From positions 62,001-126,000 of the forward strand of contig NZ_JOEM01000001.1 of NCBI RefSeq assembly GCF_000718135.1: a stretch of 64,000 bases of DNA. Reading direction: 5' to 3'. The first letter of the stretch is position 1. Each line of letters starts with the position of its first letter. Under the pieces are notes generated by a model. The model had not been told where the DNA came from and ran no database searches. It was given only the letters and a program-made list of their open reading frames with translations. The translations under genes were made by a program, and so were the position numbers. This DNA is from Streptomyces cyaneofuscatus. Its GTDB lineage: Bacteria; Actinomycetota; Actinomycetes; Streptomycetales; Streptomycetaceae. This document shows, piece after piece, positions 25,956 to 33,862 of the stretch.

Positions 25956-27077
25956 TCACAGTCGGGAGAGGAGGAGGGCTACGGAGACGAGCACGGCCCA
26001 CAGCGTCGCGTTGACGAGCGTCGCGCGGTCCCGGAAGAGGACATGGACCGGGTTGGCGCCGCCCTCCTCCACCAGGAGGAGTTGCAGATAGCGGGCCAGC
26101 CCGAAGACCGCGCAGGGGGCGGAGAGCAGGGTGACGAAGGAGGCTCCGGCGGCCAGGGCGGCGTCGTCGCGGAGGTAGAGCACGTAGGAGACGGCCGTCA
26201 GCACGGCGACCAGGACGACGAGGTGGTCCAGGAAGGCGAGCGTGTAGCCGCGCAGAGCGGGACGGTGGGCGCGGCCGGCCGCCGTCATCTCGTGCCGCCG
26301 TTTGCCGAGGGCCAGCATCAGGCAGAGCGCGAAGACGCAGAGCGCGAGCCATTCGGAGATCCGGCCGCCCACCAGGAGCGCGCCCTGGACGAGCCGCAGG
26401 ACGAACCCGCTCGCCACGATGAACGCGTCCACCAGCGGTACGTGTTTGAGGCCCTGGCTGTACGCGACGGAGAGCGCGAGGTAGAGCGCGGTGGGCCACC
26501 ACTGCCAGGCGGGCCCGGCCACCGCCCAGCAGGTGAGCGAGGCGGCGATGAGGCCGGCCAGGACGGTGGCCGCGGTGGTGGAGACCCGGCCGGAGGCGAT
26601 CGGGCGGTTCCGCTTGACCGGGTGCAGCCGGTCCCGCTCGCGGTCGGCGAGGTCGTTGACGACGTAGACGAGGGCGGAGGCCAGGGTGAAGCCGAGCACG
26701 GCCCACCCGATCTGCCAGAACGCGCCGAGGTGCCAGGGCCGGACGTCCAGGAGGGCCAGCGGCACCACCGCGAGGTTCTTCACCCACTGGCCGGGGCGCA
26801 CGAGGGCGAGGAGGTCGCGGAGGAGGCCACGGCCGTCGGCGGGCGGCGGAGCGCTGAGCGGGACGGGGCCGGGCGCGGCGGCTTCCGGCGGCCCCGGCAG
26901 CGGGCCGACGGCCGGCAGGACGATCTCCGGCGGCTCCGGCAGCGGGACGGTCGCCGGCAGAACGGTTTCCAGCGGCTCCGGCAGGGGAACGGCGGCGGGC
27001 AGGACGGTGAGGTCCGGGGCTTCGGGCGGTGCGGTCACCACGCGCATCGGCGCAGGCGAGGACCGGGTGATGTCCAC
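25956..27077 (-). CDS. UbiA-family prenyltransferase of the decaprenyl-phosphate phosphoribosyltransferase type
   Basis: The 373-residue protein has a Pro-rich N-terminal segment (1-75) and eight to nine membrane segments. PGQWVKNLAVVPLALLD and the Asp motif NDLADRERDRLHPVKRNRP, with GLKHVPLVDAFIVASGFVLR as the second conserved loop, are typical of DPPR synthases. Those transfer phosphoribose from PRPP to a polyprenyl phosphate. In mycobacteria the product feeds arabinan synthesis; Streptomyces lacks that polymer, so another glycolipid is likely. Residues 25-66 form three 14-residue repeats. The GTG at 27077 is used; an ATG ten codons in is possible. Confidence 0.82.
   Translation of the reverse strand: MDITRSSPAPMRVVTAPPEAPDLTVLPAAVPLPEPLETVLPATVPLPEPPEIVLPAVGPLPGPPEAAAPGPVPLSAPPPADGRGLLRDLLALVRPGQWVKNLAVVPLALLDVRPWHLGAFWQIGWAVLGFTLASALVYVVNDLADRERDRLHPVKRNRPIASGRVSTTAATVLAGLIAASLTCWAVAGPAWQWWPTALYLALSVAYSQGLKHVPLVDAFIVASGFVLRLVQGALLVGGRISEWLALCVFALCLMLALGKRRHEMTAAGRAHRPALRGYTLAFLDHLVVLVAVLTAVSYVLYLRDDAALAAGASFVTLLSAPCAVFGLARYLQLLLVEEGGANPVHVLFRDRATLVNATLWAVLVSVALLLSRL
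26880..27005 (-). repeat. Three 42-bp tandem repeats in the UbiA-family gene
   Basis: Three copies of a 42-bp unit encode VLPAAVPLPEPLET, VLPATVPLPEPPEI and VLPAVGPLPGPPEA (residues 25-66). Being a multiple of three, the number of copies can vary without breaking the frame. The repeats form a Pro-rich cytosolic tail before the first membrane segment. Confidence 0.85.
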
Positions 27078-27094
27078 GGCAGGGCTCCCGGGTC

Positions 27095-28141
27095 CTAGAA
27101 GAAGACCTTGGCGAGGCCCAGCGCGCCCTGGCGCCACGGGTCCCGGCTGGTCCGGCCGGCCCCGGCAGCGGGTGCGCTGCCCTGCCGTTGGGTGCGCCAC
27201 CAGGCGTACGTACCGAGGATGGCGTCCTGGTTGGAGAGCTGGGGACGGAAGCCGAGCCGTTCGGTGGCGCGGCTGATGTCCACGTACGAGTCGTCGAGGA
27301 GCTTGAAGAGCAGCCGCCCGTAGACAGGGGAGAGCTTGGTGCGCTCCAGCAGGCGCAGGACGCCGAGGGCGGGCGCGGCGGGCAGCGGGACGACCCGCTT
27401 GCCGTGTCCGGCGGCGTCCAGGACGGCCTGGAAGTCCTCGCGCAGGGTGCCGAACTCGGCGGCGCCCAGGTTGTACACGTCGTTGGCGATCTCCGGTTCG
27501 GCGTGCAGGGCGAGCACCACCGCGTCGACCAGGTCGGCCATGCCGAACATCTGGATGCGGACGTCCCCCCGGCCCAGGACGGGGAAGTTGCGCCGCTCCT
27601 CGGCCCATTCGAAGAGCATCGCGAACAGGCCCATCCGGCCCGGCCCGAGGAAGGTCTTGGGGCGGAGCACCGGCAGGCACATCCCCCGTGCCCGGAATTC
27701 CTCGCAGACCTCCTCCGCCTCGGCCTTGGCCCTGCTGTACGGGTCGACGGGCTCGCGCGGGTGGTCCTCCGGGGTGGGGACCCGCTTGGGGAGCCCGTAG
27801 ACGGCGGTGGAGGAGATGTGCACGACGCGCGGCACCCGGGCCCGGTGGGCGGCGGTCAGGACCGTACGGGTGCCGTCGACGGTGATCGAGCGGATCTGGT
27901 CCACGGGGTAGCTGGGCAGCGCGGCCGCACAATGCACCAGTGCGTCGGCCCCGGCGAAGGCCCGGCCGAGCACCGCGCCGTCCCGGATGTCGGCGACCAC
28001 GTGCCGGGCGCCCGGGGGCGGTTGGGGGTCGTCGCGCAGGTCGATGCCGATGACGTCGTGCCCGTCGGCGGCGAGCCGGGTCACCAGGTGCGAGCCGAGC
28101 ATGCCGGCCGCTCCGGTGACGGCGATGGTCAGGCGGCCCAT
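27095..28141 (-). CDS. NAD-dependent sugar epimerase/dehydratase (extended SDR)
   Basis: The 348-residue protein has the NAD-binding motif TGAAGMLGSHL, the catalytic YSRAK (Tyr-x3-Lys) preceded by HISSTAVYG, and LRPKTFLGPGRMG. It is an extended short-chain dehydrogenase like nucleotide-sugar or lipid-sugar epimerases. Lying next to a DPPR-type prenyltransferase, it may epimerise or oxidise the lipid-linked sugar, but that is inference. It overlaps the aminotransferase by 13 bp and is 17 bp before the UbiA gene. Confidence 0.85.
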   Translation of the reverse strand: MGRLTIAVTGAAGMLGSHLVTRLAADGHDVIGIDLRDDPQPPPGARHVVADIRDGAVLGRAFAGADALVHCAAALPSYPVDQIRSITVDGTRTVLTAAHRARVPRVVHISSTAVYGLPKRVPTPEDHPREPVDPYSRAKAEAEEVCEEFRARGMCLPVLRPKTFLGPGRMGLFAMLFEWAEERRNFPVLGRGDVRIQMFGMADLVDAVVLALHAEPEIANDVYNLGAAEFGTLREDFQAVLDAAGHGKRVVPLPAAPALGVLRLLERTKLSPVYGRLLFKLLDDSYVDISRATERLGFRPQLSNQDAILGTYAWWRTQRQGSAPAAGAGRTSRDPWRQGALGLAKVFF

Positions 28142-29640
28142 CGGGACACCGCCTTGTCCTTCAGGAACGCGGCGAGGAGCCGGTTCATGCCCCGGGCGAG
28201 GGTCTTGTCGAAGGCGTCGAGGAAGATCTCCACCTCTTCGGCCCCGGCGACCAGGGAGGGAGCCGCGACGAGCGGGCTGCGCCCGTTGAGCGTGTAGTAC
28301 ATATACACGTTGTGTTCTTGGTACATCGCGTTGACGACCGCGCAGGTGATGACCTTCGTCCGCAGAAGAGGATCGCGCGCCAGCCCTCCGGGGGCGAGTT
28401 TGGCGGCGAGGTCGAGCATCTTGGGGCCGCCGTCGAGGAAGACCCCATAGAGCGCTCCGGCGCCCCGGACGTCCGCGATGATGTCGGGGTACTGCTTGCG
28501 CAGCCGCTCCAGGCCGGGGGCGAGGACGCGTTCGATGGCGCGGGCGCGGGCCGGATAGTCGTCCTCCACCGCGATGTTGACGGCCTCCAGCGCGGTGGCG
28601 GTCTCCTCGCCGAAGCCGTAGTAGGTGGTGCTGGTCGACTGGAGCATCGCGTCCCCGAGGCTGTCGTACGCCTGGCGGAAGACGGGTTCGCGGGCGACGA
28701 AGGCGGAGATGGAGGACTTGCCGCCGCCGAAGGACTTCGAGGTGGTCACGACGTCCGGGACGAGCCCGGGGTAGCGCATGAAGTGGAAGAGGCTGCCGGT
28801 CTTGCCCCAGCCGGTGTAGATCTCGTCGAAGATCAGCACGATGTCCTCGGCGGTGCACAGCTCCCGCAGCCCGCGCAGGAACTCCTCCGAGCACTCCGTC
28901 ATGGTCGAGGCGGAGAACGGCTCGATGAGGATCGCGTACACATCGCAGCGCCCCTTGGCGTTCCGGGCCGCCGCGACGCTCTCGCGTACGGAGTCGAGGT
29001 CGCCGTAGCGGAAGGCGGAGACGCCGGGGATGCCGGGGAATGCGAAGGCGGTCTGCGCGCTGCCGGTGAGGCTCCCGGAGCCCAGCAGCTTGCCGTGGAA
29101 GCTGATGTCGGCGTGCAGGATCCGCTGCCGCTTGCCGCCGTGGTACTTGTACGCGAGTTTCACCGCGCCCTCGACCGCCTCGGCGCCCGAGTTGGGGAAG
29201 AACGACATGTCCAGGTCGCCGGGGAGGAGTTGGGCGAGGTTGTGGCCGAGGGCCGCGATGTAGGGCGAGAAGTAGGTCTTGTGCACCTCCATCCGGCGCT
29301 GCTCCTGGAAGCGGCGGCGGGCGGCGAGGATGCGGGGGTGGTTGTGGCCGTGGTTGAGGACGCCGACACCTCCGGTGAAGTCGAGGACGCGGCGGCCGTC
29401 GCGGGTGTGGATCCAGGAGCCCTCGGCGTGGCTGACGAGCTCCCGGCCGAAGCCGAAGGAGGTCATCAGGGAGACCTGGCTCTTGTTGACGTGCGACCGG
29501 TAGAGGTCGTGCACCCGGCGCAGCGGCATCTCCTCGCAGTCGTCCACGGTGATCAGCGGTGGCAGACCGGTGACCGGGGGCGTGGTGTCGGAGGGCGGGA
29601 GCGTGGTGTCGGAGGGCGGGGGTGTTGCGGCGGTGGTCAT
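28129..29640 (-). CDS. Class III PLP-dependent aminotransferase
   Basis: The 503-residue protein has a low-complexity Thr/Pro N-terminus (1-30) and then the class III fold: FTGGVGVLNHGHNHPR, FPNSGAEAVEGAVKLA, LIFDEIYTGWGKTG with the Asp that contacts the pyridine nitrogen, and the Schiff-base lysine in TTSKSFGGGKSS. It resembles diaminobutyrate or related omega-amino acid transaminases. It could put an amino group on a sugar or supply an amino acid for decoration. It overlaps the upstream gene by four bases (ATGA). Confidence 0.85.
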   Translation of the reverse strand: MTTAATPPPSDTTLPPSDTTPPVTGLPPLITVDDCEEMPLRRVHDLYRSHVNKSQVSLMTSFGFGRELVSHAEGSWIHTRDGRRVLDFTGGVGVLNHGHNHPRILAARRRFQEQRRMEVHKTYFSPYIAALGHNLAQLLPGDLDMSFFPNSGAEAVEGAVKLAYKYHGGKRQRILHADISFHGKLLGSGSLTGSAQTAFAFPGIPGVSAFRYGDLDSVRESVAAARNAKGRCDVYAILIEPFSASTMTECSEEFLRGLRELCTAEDIVLIFDEIYTGWGKTGSLFHFMRYPGLVPDVVTTSKSFGGGKSSISAFVAREPVFRQAYDSLGDAMLQSTSTTYYGFGEETATALEAVNIAVEDDYPARARAIERVLAPGLERLRKQYPDIIADVRGAGALYGVFLDGGPKMLDLAAKLAPGGLARDPLLRTKVITCAVVNAMYQEHNVYMYYTLNGRSPLVAAPSLVAGAEEVEIFLDAFDKTLARGMNRLLAAFLKDKAVSRWAA

Positions 29641-30731
29641 GCGGCTCCTTCCGGGAGCGCGGGTCGGGGTGTGGGGAGGGGGCCCGCGGCGCGGGCCCAG
29701 AGCAGCGCTCCGCCGGTGGCGGCGACTTCGCTCAGCACGCAGACCAGCCGGCTGGCGATGACGGCGGCAGCCGCGGCGGAGAGCGGCATGACGGCGCTGA
29801 GGGGGCCGAGCAGGACGAGTTCGCGGGCGCCCCAGCCGTCGGGCAGGACGAAGGCGAGGCTTCCGGCGACGGTGGCGAGGGCGAAGCCGCCGACGCAGAC
29901 GGGCAGGGAGAGGAGCGGCGGGGCGCCGAGGAGGACGGCGATGGCCCACAGGTGGAGCCCGGAGACCGCCCAGGAGGCGCTGGCCCAGCCGATGGAGGCG
30001 CGCAGGGCCCGGGGGGAGGACGCGGCGGCCTGGGCGGGGCGCCGGGCCAGCCGCATGGTCCACGCGACCAGCCGGCCCACCCAGCCGGGCCGGACGACGG
30101 CCGCGGCGGCGAGCAGGACGAGGGGGGCGAAGACCCACGCGTGGGCGCCGAACACCGCCGGGGCGACCAGGAGTCCGGCGGCGGCGCCGGTGGTCATGCC
30201 GATGACGAGGCCGAGCCCGAAGGCCGCGATCATCCGCTCGGGGGCGATGCCGAGGGCCTTGCCGAGCTGGACGTGGGCGAGGACGCCCCAGATCCGGCCG
30301 GGGACGAACTTGCTGATGACGCCGATGAAGAAAATCCGCGCGATGTCGGAGGTACGGGCCTTCGCGCCCTTGCCGCCCGCCTCCGCTCCCTCGTCCACGA
30401 CGAGGACCCGCCAGGAGAGCATCGACAGGACGAGTCCGGCCGCGTTGGCGAGGAGGGCGGCCGTCAGCAGCAGCACGCCCCCGGGCCGTCCGGCCGCCTG
30501 CGCCATCTCCGTACCGGCTCCGCGCAGCGAACCACCCACGGCGAAGCAGGTCGCCACGATCAGGACGAGCGCGGCGGTGAGCCGGAGGAACCGGGCCCGC
30601 CGGGACGGCCGTACGGTGGCGGCTTCGGGCACAACGGCGCCCGGGACGGCCTCGGCGGCACCGCCACTCGGGACGGCCTCGGCGGCCTCAGCGGTCCCGG
30701 CCGCACCCTCGTCCCGCGTCGCCGTGCTCAT
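29637..30731 (-). CDS. Lysylphosphatidylglycerol synthase-like transmembrane protein (flippase-like)
   Basis: The 364-residue protein has an Ala-rich N-terminal tail (1-45) and about eight membrane segments, with SKFVPGRIWGVLAHVQLG and FVLPDGWGARELVLLGPL typical of the UPF0104/AglD-type integral membrane domain. The catalytic C-terminal half of MprF is absent. Such proteins are found with glycosyltransferases and may help move lipid-linked sugars. It overlaps neighbours by four bases on both sides (ATGA). Confidence 0.82.
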   Translation of the reverse strand: MSTATRDEGAAGTAEAAEAVPSGGAAEAVPGAVVPEAATVRPSRRARFLRLTAALVLIVATCFAVGGSLRGAGTEMAQAAGRPGGVLLLTAALLANAAGLVLSMLSWRVLVVDEGAEAGGKGAKARTSDIARIFFIGVISKFVPGRIWGVLAHVQLGKALGIAPERMIAAFGLGLVIGMTTGAAAGLLVAPAVFGAHAWVFAPLVLLAAAAVVRPGWVGRLVAWTMRLARRPAQAAASSPRALRASIGWASASWAVSGLHLWAIAVLLGAPPLLSLPVCVGGFALATVAGSLAFVLPDGWGARELVLLGPLSAVMPLSAAAAAVIASRLVCVLSEVAATGGALLWARAAGPLPTPRPALPEGAA

Positions 30732-31756
30732 GGCGCGACCACCGCCGACCGCCGGTCCCCGCGGCGCCGGACGGAGGGGCCGAAGCCCGGGTCCACCAGC
30801 CAGCGGACGCCCCCGAGGACCGCGCCGAGGACCAGGGCCAGGTGCACCGCGAAGTGCAGGGCGGTGAAGCGGAGGAGGAAGGGCCACCCCTCGCGGCGGG
30901 CCACGAAGCGGGAGAGCTCCACGTCCGCCAGGGCGAAGGCCAGCGCGCAGGCCAGGGGCACCAGGAGCAGCCAGGGCGTCAGCAGCGCGAGCGGGAGCGT
31001 GGCGGGGACCAGGGCGGCGGCCAGGACCCCGCCCGTGCGGTTGGCCCGCAGCCCGCCGCCCCGGCGGCGCTCGACAGCGGCGACCGGGACGAGCAGCTGG
31101 GAGCGGCGGAACTGCTCGGCGAGCATCGGCAGCAGCCGGTCCACGTCGTCGTGGCGGCCGGTGACCCGCTCGCTAAGGCGGATGCGGTGGGTGGCGGCGA
31201 GGCGGTCGCTGTACTCCACGTCCTCGGAGTCCCGCAGGTTCTCGTCGAAGGGCCCGGTGGCCTCGAAGACGCGGCGTTCGATCGCGGCCAGGGCGAAGAA
31301 GGCGGTGCCCACGATCCCGGTGCTGCGCAGCCGCCAGAAGTGGGCGTGCAGGCAGTGGTAGACCTCCACCGGCCCGTCGTCGAAGAGCGGTTCGGGGTCG
31401 AGCACCCCGTGGACGCAGCCGGTCTCCGGGTCGGCGCCCAGCAGGGCGACCGCGTTCTCGATCGCGTCGGGGGCCAGCGCGATGTCGGAGTCGAGGAAGA
31501 ACAGGATCTCGCCGCGCGAGGCGGCGACGCCGAGGTTGCGGGCGGCGGAGACGCCCCCGTTGTCGGGGCGGGCCACGAGGACGCAGGGGAATTCCCGGGC
31601 GATGTCGCGGGAGGAGTCGGTGCTGGCGTCGTCCACGACCACCACGTCCAGCGGGCGCAGGGTCTGGGCGAAGACGGATTCCAGACAGGCCCTCAGGGTC
31701 TTCTCGTAGTTGTGGTTCGGGATGATCACGGACACGGTGGGGTGCTCCCGTGACAT
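30728..31756 (-). CDS. Glycosyltransferase family 2 with C-terminal membrane segments (first copy)
   Basis: The 342-residue protein has VSVIIPNHNYEKTLRACLE, VVDDASTDSS and the DxD in FFLDSDIALAPDA, followed by three membrane segments (about 235-315). It is clearly paralogous to 24869-25903. Its DSEDVEYSDRLA region parallels TEDGDYAARI in the other copy. The gene starts within the preceding small gene (31-bp overlap) and ends overlapping the flippase-like gene by four bases. Acceptor and donor are unknown. Confidence 0.87.
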   Translation of the reverse strand: MSREHPTVSVIIPNHNYEKTLRACLESVFAQTLRPLDVVVVDDASTDSSRDIAREFPCVLVARPDNGGVSAARNLGVAASRGEILFFLDSDIALAPDAIENAVALLGADPETGCVHGVLDPEPLFDDGPVEVYHCLHAHFWRLRSTGIVGTAFFALAAIERRVFEATGPFDENLRDSEDVEYSDRLAATHRIRLSERVTGRHDDVDRLLPMLAEQFRRSQLLVPVAAVERRRGGGLRANRTGGVLAAALVPATLPLALLTPWLLLVPLACALAFALADVELSRFVARREGWPFLLRFTALHFAVHLALVLGAVLGGVRWLVDPGFGPSVRRRGDRRSAVVAP

Positions 31757-32106
31757 GGCGGGTCGGGTCCTTTCCGTTCGGGCAGGCGGTGCAGGTCCGG
31801 GCGGCCGAGGACCGCCAGGTGCCATCCCCTGGCGCCGGGGTCGGCGGCCAGGGAGGCGAGGAGAAAATCCAGGGCGGCCAGTTCGGCGTGGAGGGGGTCG
31901 GAGTCCTCCATGTAGAGAGCGGCGCGGACGGTCCGGCCGAGGTACGAGGCGGCGTACAGGTGGGCCGGGCGCGGACCGTCCGGGCCAGGTCGCCGCGTCC
32001 TCGCTCCGGTGCAGGAGGCCCGCAGCCGACGGGCCAGCTCGCGGGCGGTCCAGGCGGCGGGCTCCGGGGACTCGGTCCGCACCAGCAGCGCGGTCACCAG
32101 GTACAC
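31726..32106 (-). CDS. Small protein of unknown function
   Basis: The 126-residue product has a GTG start at 32106. No domain is recognised. It is Ala/Arg/Leu-rich, probably mostly helical (EPAAWTARELARRLRASC and LHAELAALDFLLASLAADP), with no signal peptide or membrane segment. It overlaps the GT2 gene by 31 bp and follows the tiny gene at 32131-32241, so it is probably the second gene of the operon. Coding status rests on frame length, overlap and third-position GC bias. Confidence 0.55.
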   Translation of the reverse strand: MYLVTALLVRTESPEPAAWTARELARRLRASCTGARTRRPGPDGPRPAHLYAASYLGRTVRAALYMEDSDPLHAELAALDFLLASLAADPGARGWHLAVLGRPDLHRLPERKGPDPPCHGSTPPCP

Positions 32107-32130
32107 GGAGGAGGTTCCCTTCTCCCCGGG

Positions 32131-32241
32131 TCACCCCCAGGAGAAGCCGCTCCGGGTGGCGGGGCCGACCGTGGCCAGGAGCACCGGGGCCAGGGCACAG
32201 GCCAGGGCGATGCGGAGGGAGAGCGTACGGAATGCCTGCAT
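32131..32241 (-). CDS. 36-residue signal-like peptide at the head of the operon
   Basis: The peptide starts MQAFRTLSLRIALACALAPV and ends RSGFSWG: a basic start, a single hydrophobic helix (residues 10-26), a TRSG hinge and an aromatic tail. GAAGGAG lies seven bases before the ATG, a strong ribosome binding site. It could be a secreted or membrane-anchored signalling peptide, or a small membrane protein. It is divergent from the LuxR-type regulator at 32623, a pairing that suggests one controls the other. No family is recognised. Confidence 0.6.
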   Translation of the reverse strand: MQAFRTLSLRIALACALAPVLLATVGPATRSGFSWG

Positions 32242-32622
32242 GTGGGGCTCCTTCTCGACAACAGCGGGTGCATGTCTGAGCACGGCCTGAGCATGGCGTC
32301 GCGGGGGTCCGGGGGTCACGCCCTGCCGGTGGCCGGGAGTTACCGGCAGCAGGCTGCCAGCGCCCGCCGCGCCGCACATGCCCCCGTCACCTGCGGCGAC
32401 GCCTCGCTGGCAGCCGGTGGCCAGGCACCAAGAGGCCACACCTTCACCACGGGATGTTCACACTCCGGACAGTGCCCGCCCGACCGCATGGCGCATTCCA
32501 TCCCATGGACTTGGTCTATACCTGTCCGGCCCTTGCGGCTTAAACTCGCGCCGGTGCCGATGCGGGGACCCGGCCCGGCAGCGGCGTTCAGGTGCGGCGT
32601 GACATCGGCGGGGGAGCCAGAG
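32242..32622. other. 381-bp divergent control region of the envelope operon and LuxR gene
   Basis: No gene is supported. It holds a dre-like site (32510-32525), an imperfect inverted repeat around GCCGGTGGCC/GGCAGCAGGCTGCC (about 32330-32360) and the promoters of both transcription units. The plus-strand stretch CTTAAACT at 32541-32548 is the AT-richest part and could contain a -10 for the LuxR gene. Confidence 0.45.
32510..32525. promoter_or_regulatory. dre-like DasR site before the LuxR-type gene
   Basis: CTTGGTCTATACCTGT carries TTGGTCTATACC, which matches eleven or more bases of the nagB dre (ATTGGTCTATACCACA). It lies 98 bp before the LuxR start and about 270 bp before the first gene of the divergent operon. 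Confidence 0.6.
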
Positions 32623-33618
32623 ATGTTTCAGGTACTGGGGTTGGACGCACGGACGGAGCTCGTGTATCGGCTCGTCCTGGAGGAACCGGAGCTGCGGCTC
32701 GACCAGATCGTCGCGCGGCTGGGCCGCAGCGAGCAGGACGTGCGCGACGCCCTCGACCGGCTCGCCGAACTCTGCCTGCTGGACAACCGCGACGACCGCT
32801 CCGCCGCCGGCGATCCGCCGGTCTTCCGCGCCCTGGACCCGGCCGCCAGCCTGCCCTTCCTGCTCTCCCGGCGGGAAGCCGAACTGGCGCGCCAGCAGCG
32901 GGGCCTGGAGGTCGCCCGGGACGCGGTCTCCGCGCTCGCCGCCCACAGCGGCCGGGGGGTGCGGCGCGGGTTCGACGTCATCAAGCGGCTGGAGGGGCTC
33001 GACGCCGTACGGGAGCGGCTGACCGAACTCGCCGAACTGGCCAGGACCGAGTGCCTCTCCCTGCTGCCCGGCGGCGCCCAGGCCCCCGACACCCTGGCGG
33101 CCAGCAAGCCGCTCGACCAGCAGGCCCTGGAGCGCGGCGTCCGCATCCGCTCGATCTACCAGGACAGCTTCCGCAACGACCCGGACACCCTGCGGTACGT
33201 GAACTGGATCGGCGGACTCGGCGCCGAGAGCCGTACGTTACCCACGCTGCCGCTCATCATGGTCGTGGTCGACGCCGAGGTGGCCCTCGTTCCGCTCGAC
33301 CCCGACGACGGCCGGGCCGGCGCGCTGGAGCTGCGCAGCAAGGGGGCCGTCCTGGTCGCCCGGCTGCTGTTCGAGAGCCTCTGGACCGCCGCCACCCCGC
33401 TCGGCGCCCGGCCGCCCGTGGACAGCGACGGCCTGACCCCGCAGGAGGGCGAACTGCTCTCCCTCCTGGCCCAGGGGCACACGGACGCCACCGCCGCCCG
33501 CCGCCTGGGGGTCTCGCTGCGGACCGTCCGCCGGATGAACGCGGAGCTGACCGCCCGCATGGACGCCCGCAGCCGCTTCCAGGCCGGTGCGGAGGCGGCC
33601 CGCCGGGGCTGGGTCTGA
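32623..33618 (+). CDS. TrmB/LuxR-type transcriptional regulator with a TTA codon
   Basis: The 331-residue protein has a TrmB-like winged helix at the N-terminus (ARTELVYRLVLEEPELRLDQ), a middle sensor region (about 100-250) and a C-terminal LuxR helix-turn-helix (LTPQEGELLSLLAQGHTDATAARRLGVS). Codon 206 is TTA (33238-33240), in frame, so translation should depend on the bldA tRNA and hence on development. A dre-like site sits upstream. The gene is divergent from the twelve-gene envelope operon and its 36-residue peptide, which it probably regulates (inference). A GGGGGAG-like site precedes the ATG. Confidence 0.85.
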   Translation: MFQVLGLDARTELVYRLVLEEPELRLDQIVARLGRSEQDVRDALDRLAELCLLDNRDDRSAAGDPPVFRALDPAASLPFLLSRREAELARQQRGLEVARDAVSALAAHSGRGVRRGFDVIKRLEGLDAVRERLTELAELARTECLSLLPGGAQAPDTLAASKPLDQQALERGVRIRSIYQDSFRNDPDTLRYVNWIGGLGAESRTLPTLPLIMVVVDAEVALVPLDPDDGRAGALELRSKGAVLVARLLFESLWTAATPLGARPPVDSDGLTPQEGELLSLLAQGHTDATAARRLGVSLRTVRRMNAELTARMDARSRFQAGAEAARRGWV

Positions 33619-33641
33619 CGCCCGGCCCCCTCTCCCCACTT

Positions 33642-33695
33642 GGATCACGTGAACATCCTTGAGGATCGCGTGAATTTCCTCCGGTCACGCGTGAA
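33642..33695. repeat. Three 21-bp-phased direct repeats upstream of cstA
   Basis: CGTGAA occurs at 33648, 33669 and 33690, exactly 21 bp apart, within GGATCACGTGAA, GGATCGCGTGAA and GGTCACGCGTGAA. Spacing of two helical turns puts all copies on one face of the DNA, as for a multi-site operator. The array lies about 170 bp before cstA. Confidence 0.6.
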
Positions 33696-33862
33696 CCGAT
33701 CCCCCTCACCATCCGTGCCCCAACCGCGAAACCACGGCGGTGCGGGGCCGCGCGACACCGGTGACACCTGACCGGAATGCGGACAGGGGTTCCGGAGAGC
33801 GCCCACGAGCCCCTAGATTTCGCGCACGTTACGACAGTGATCACGCGAGGGGACGGATCGAT

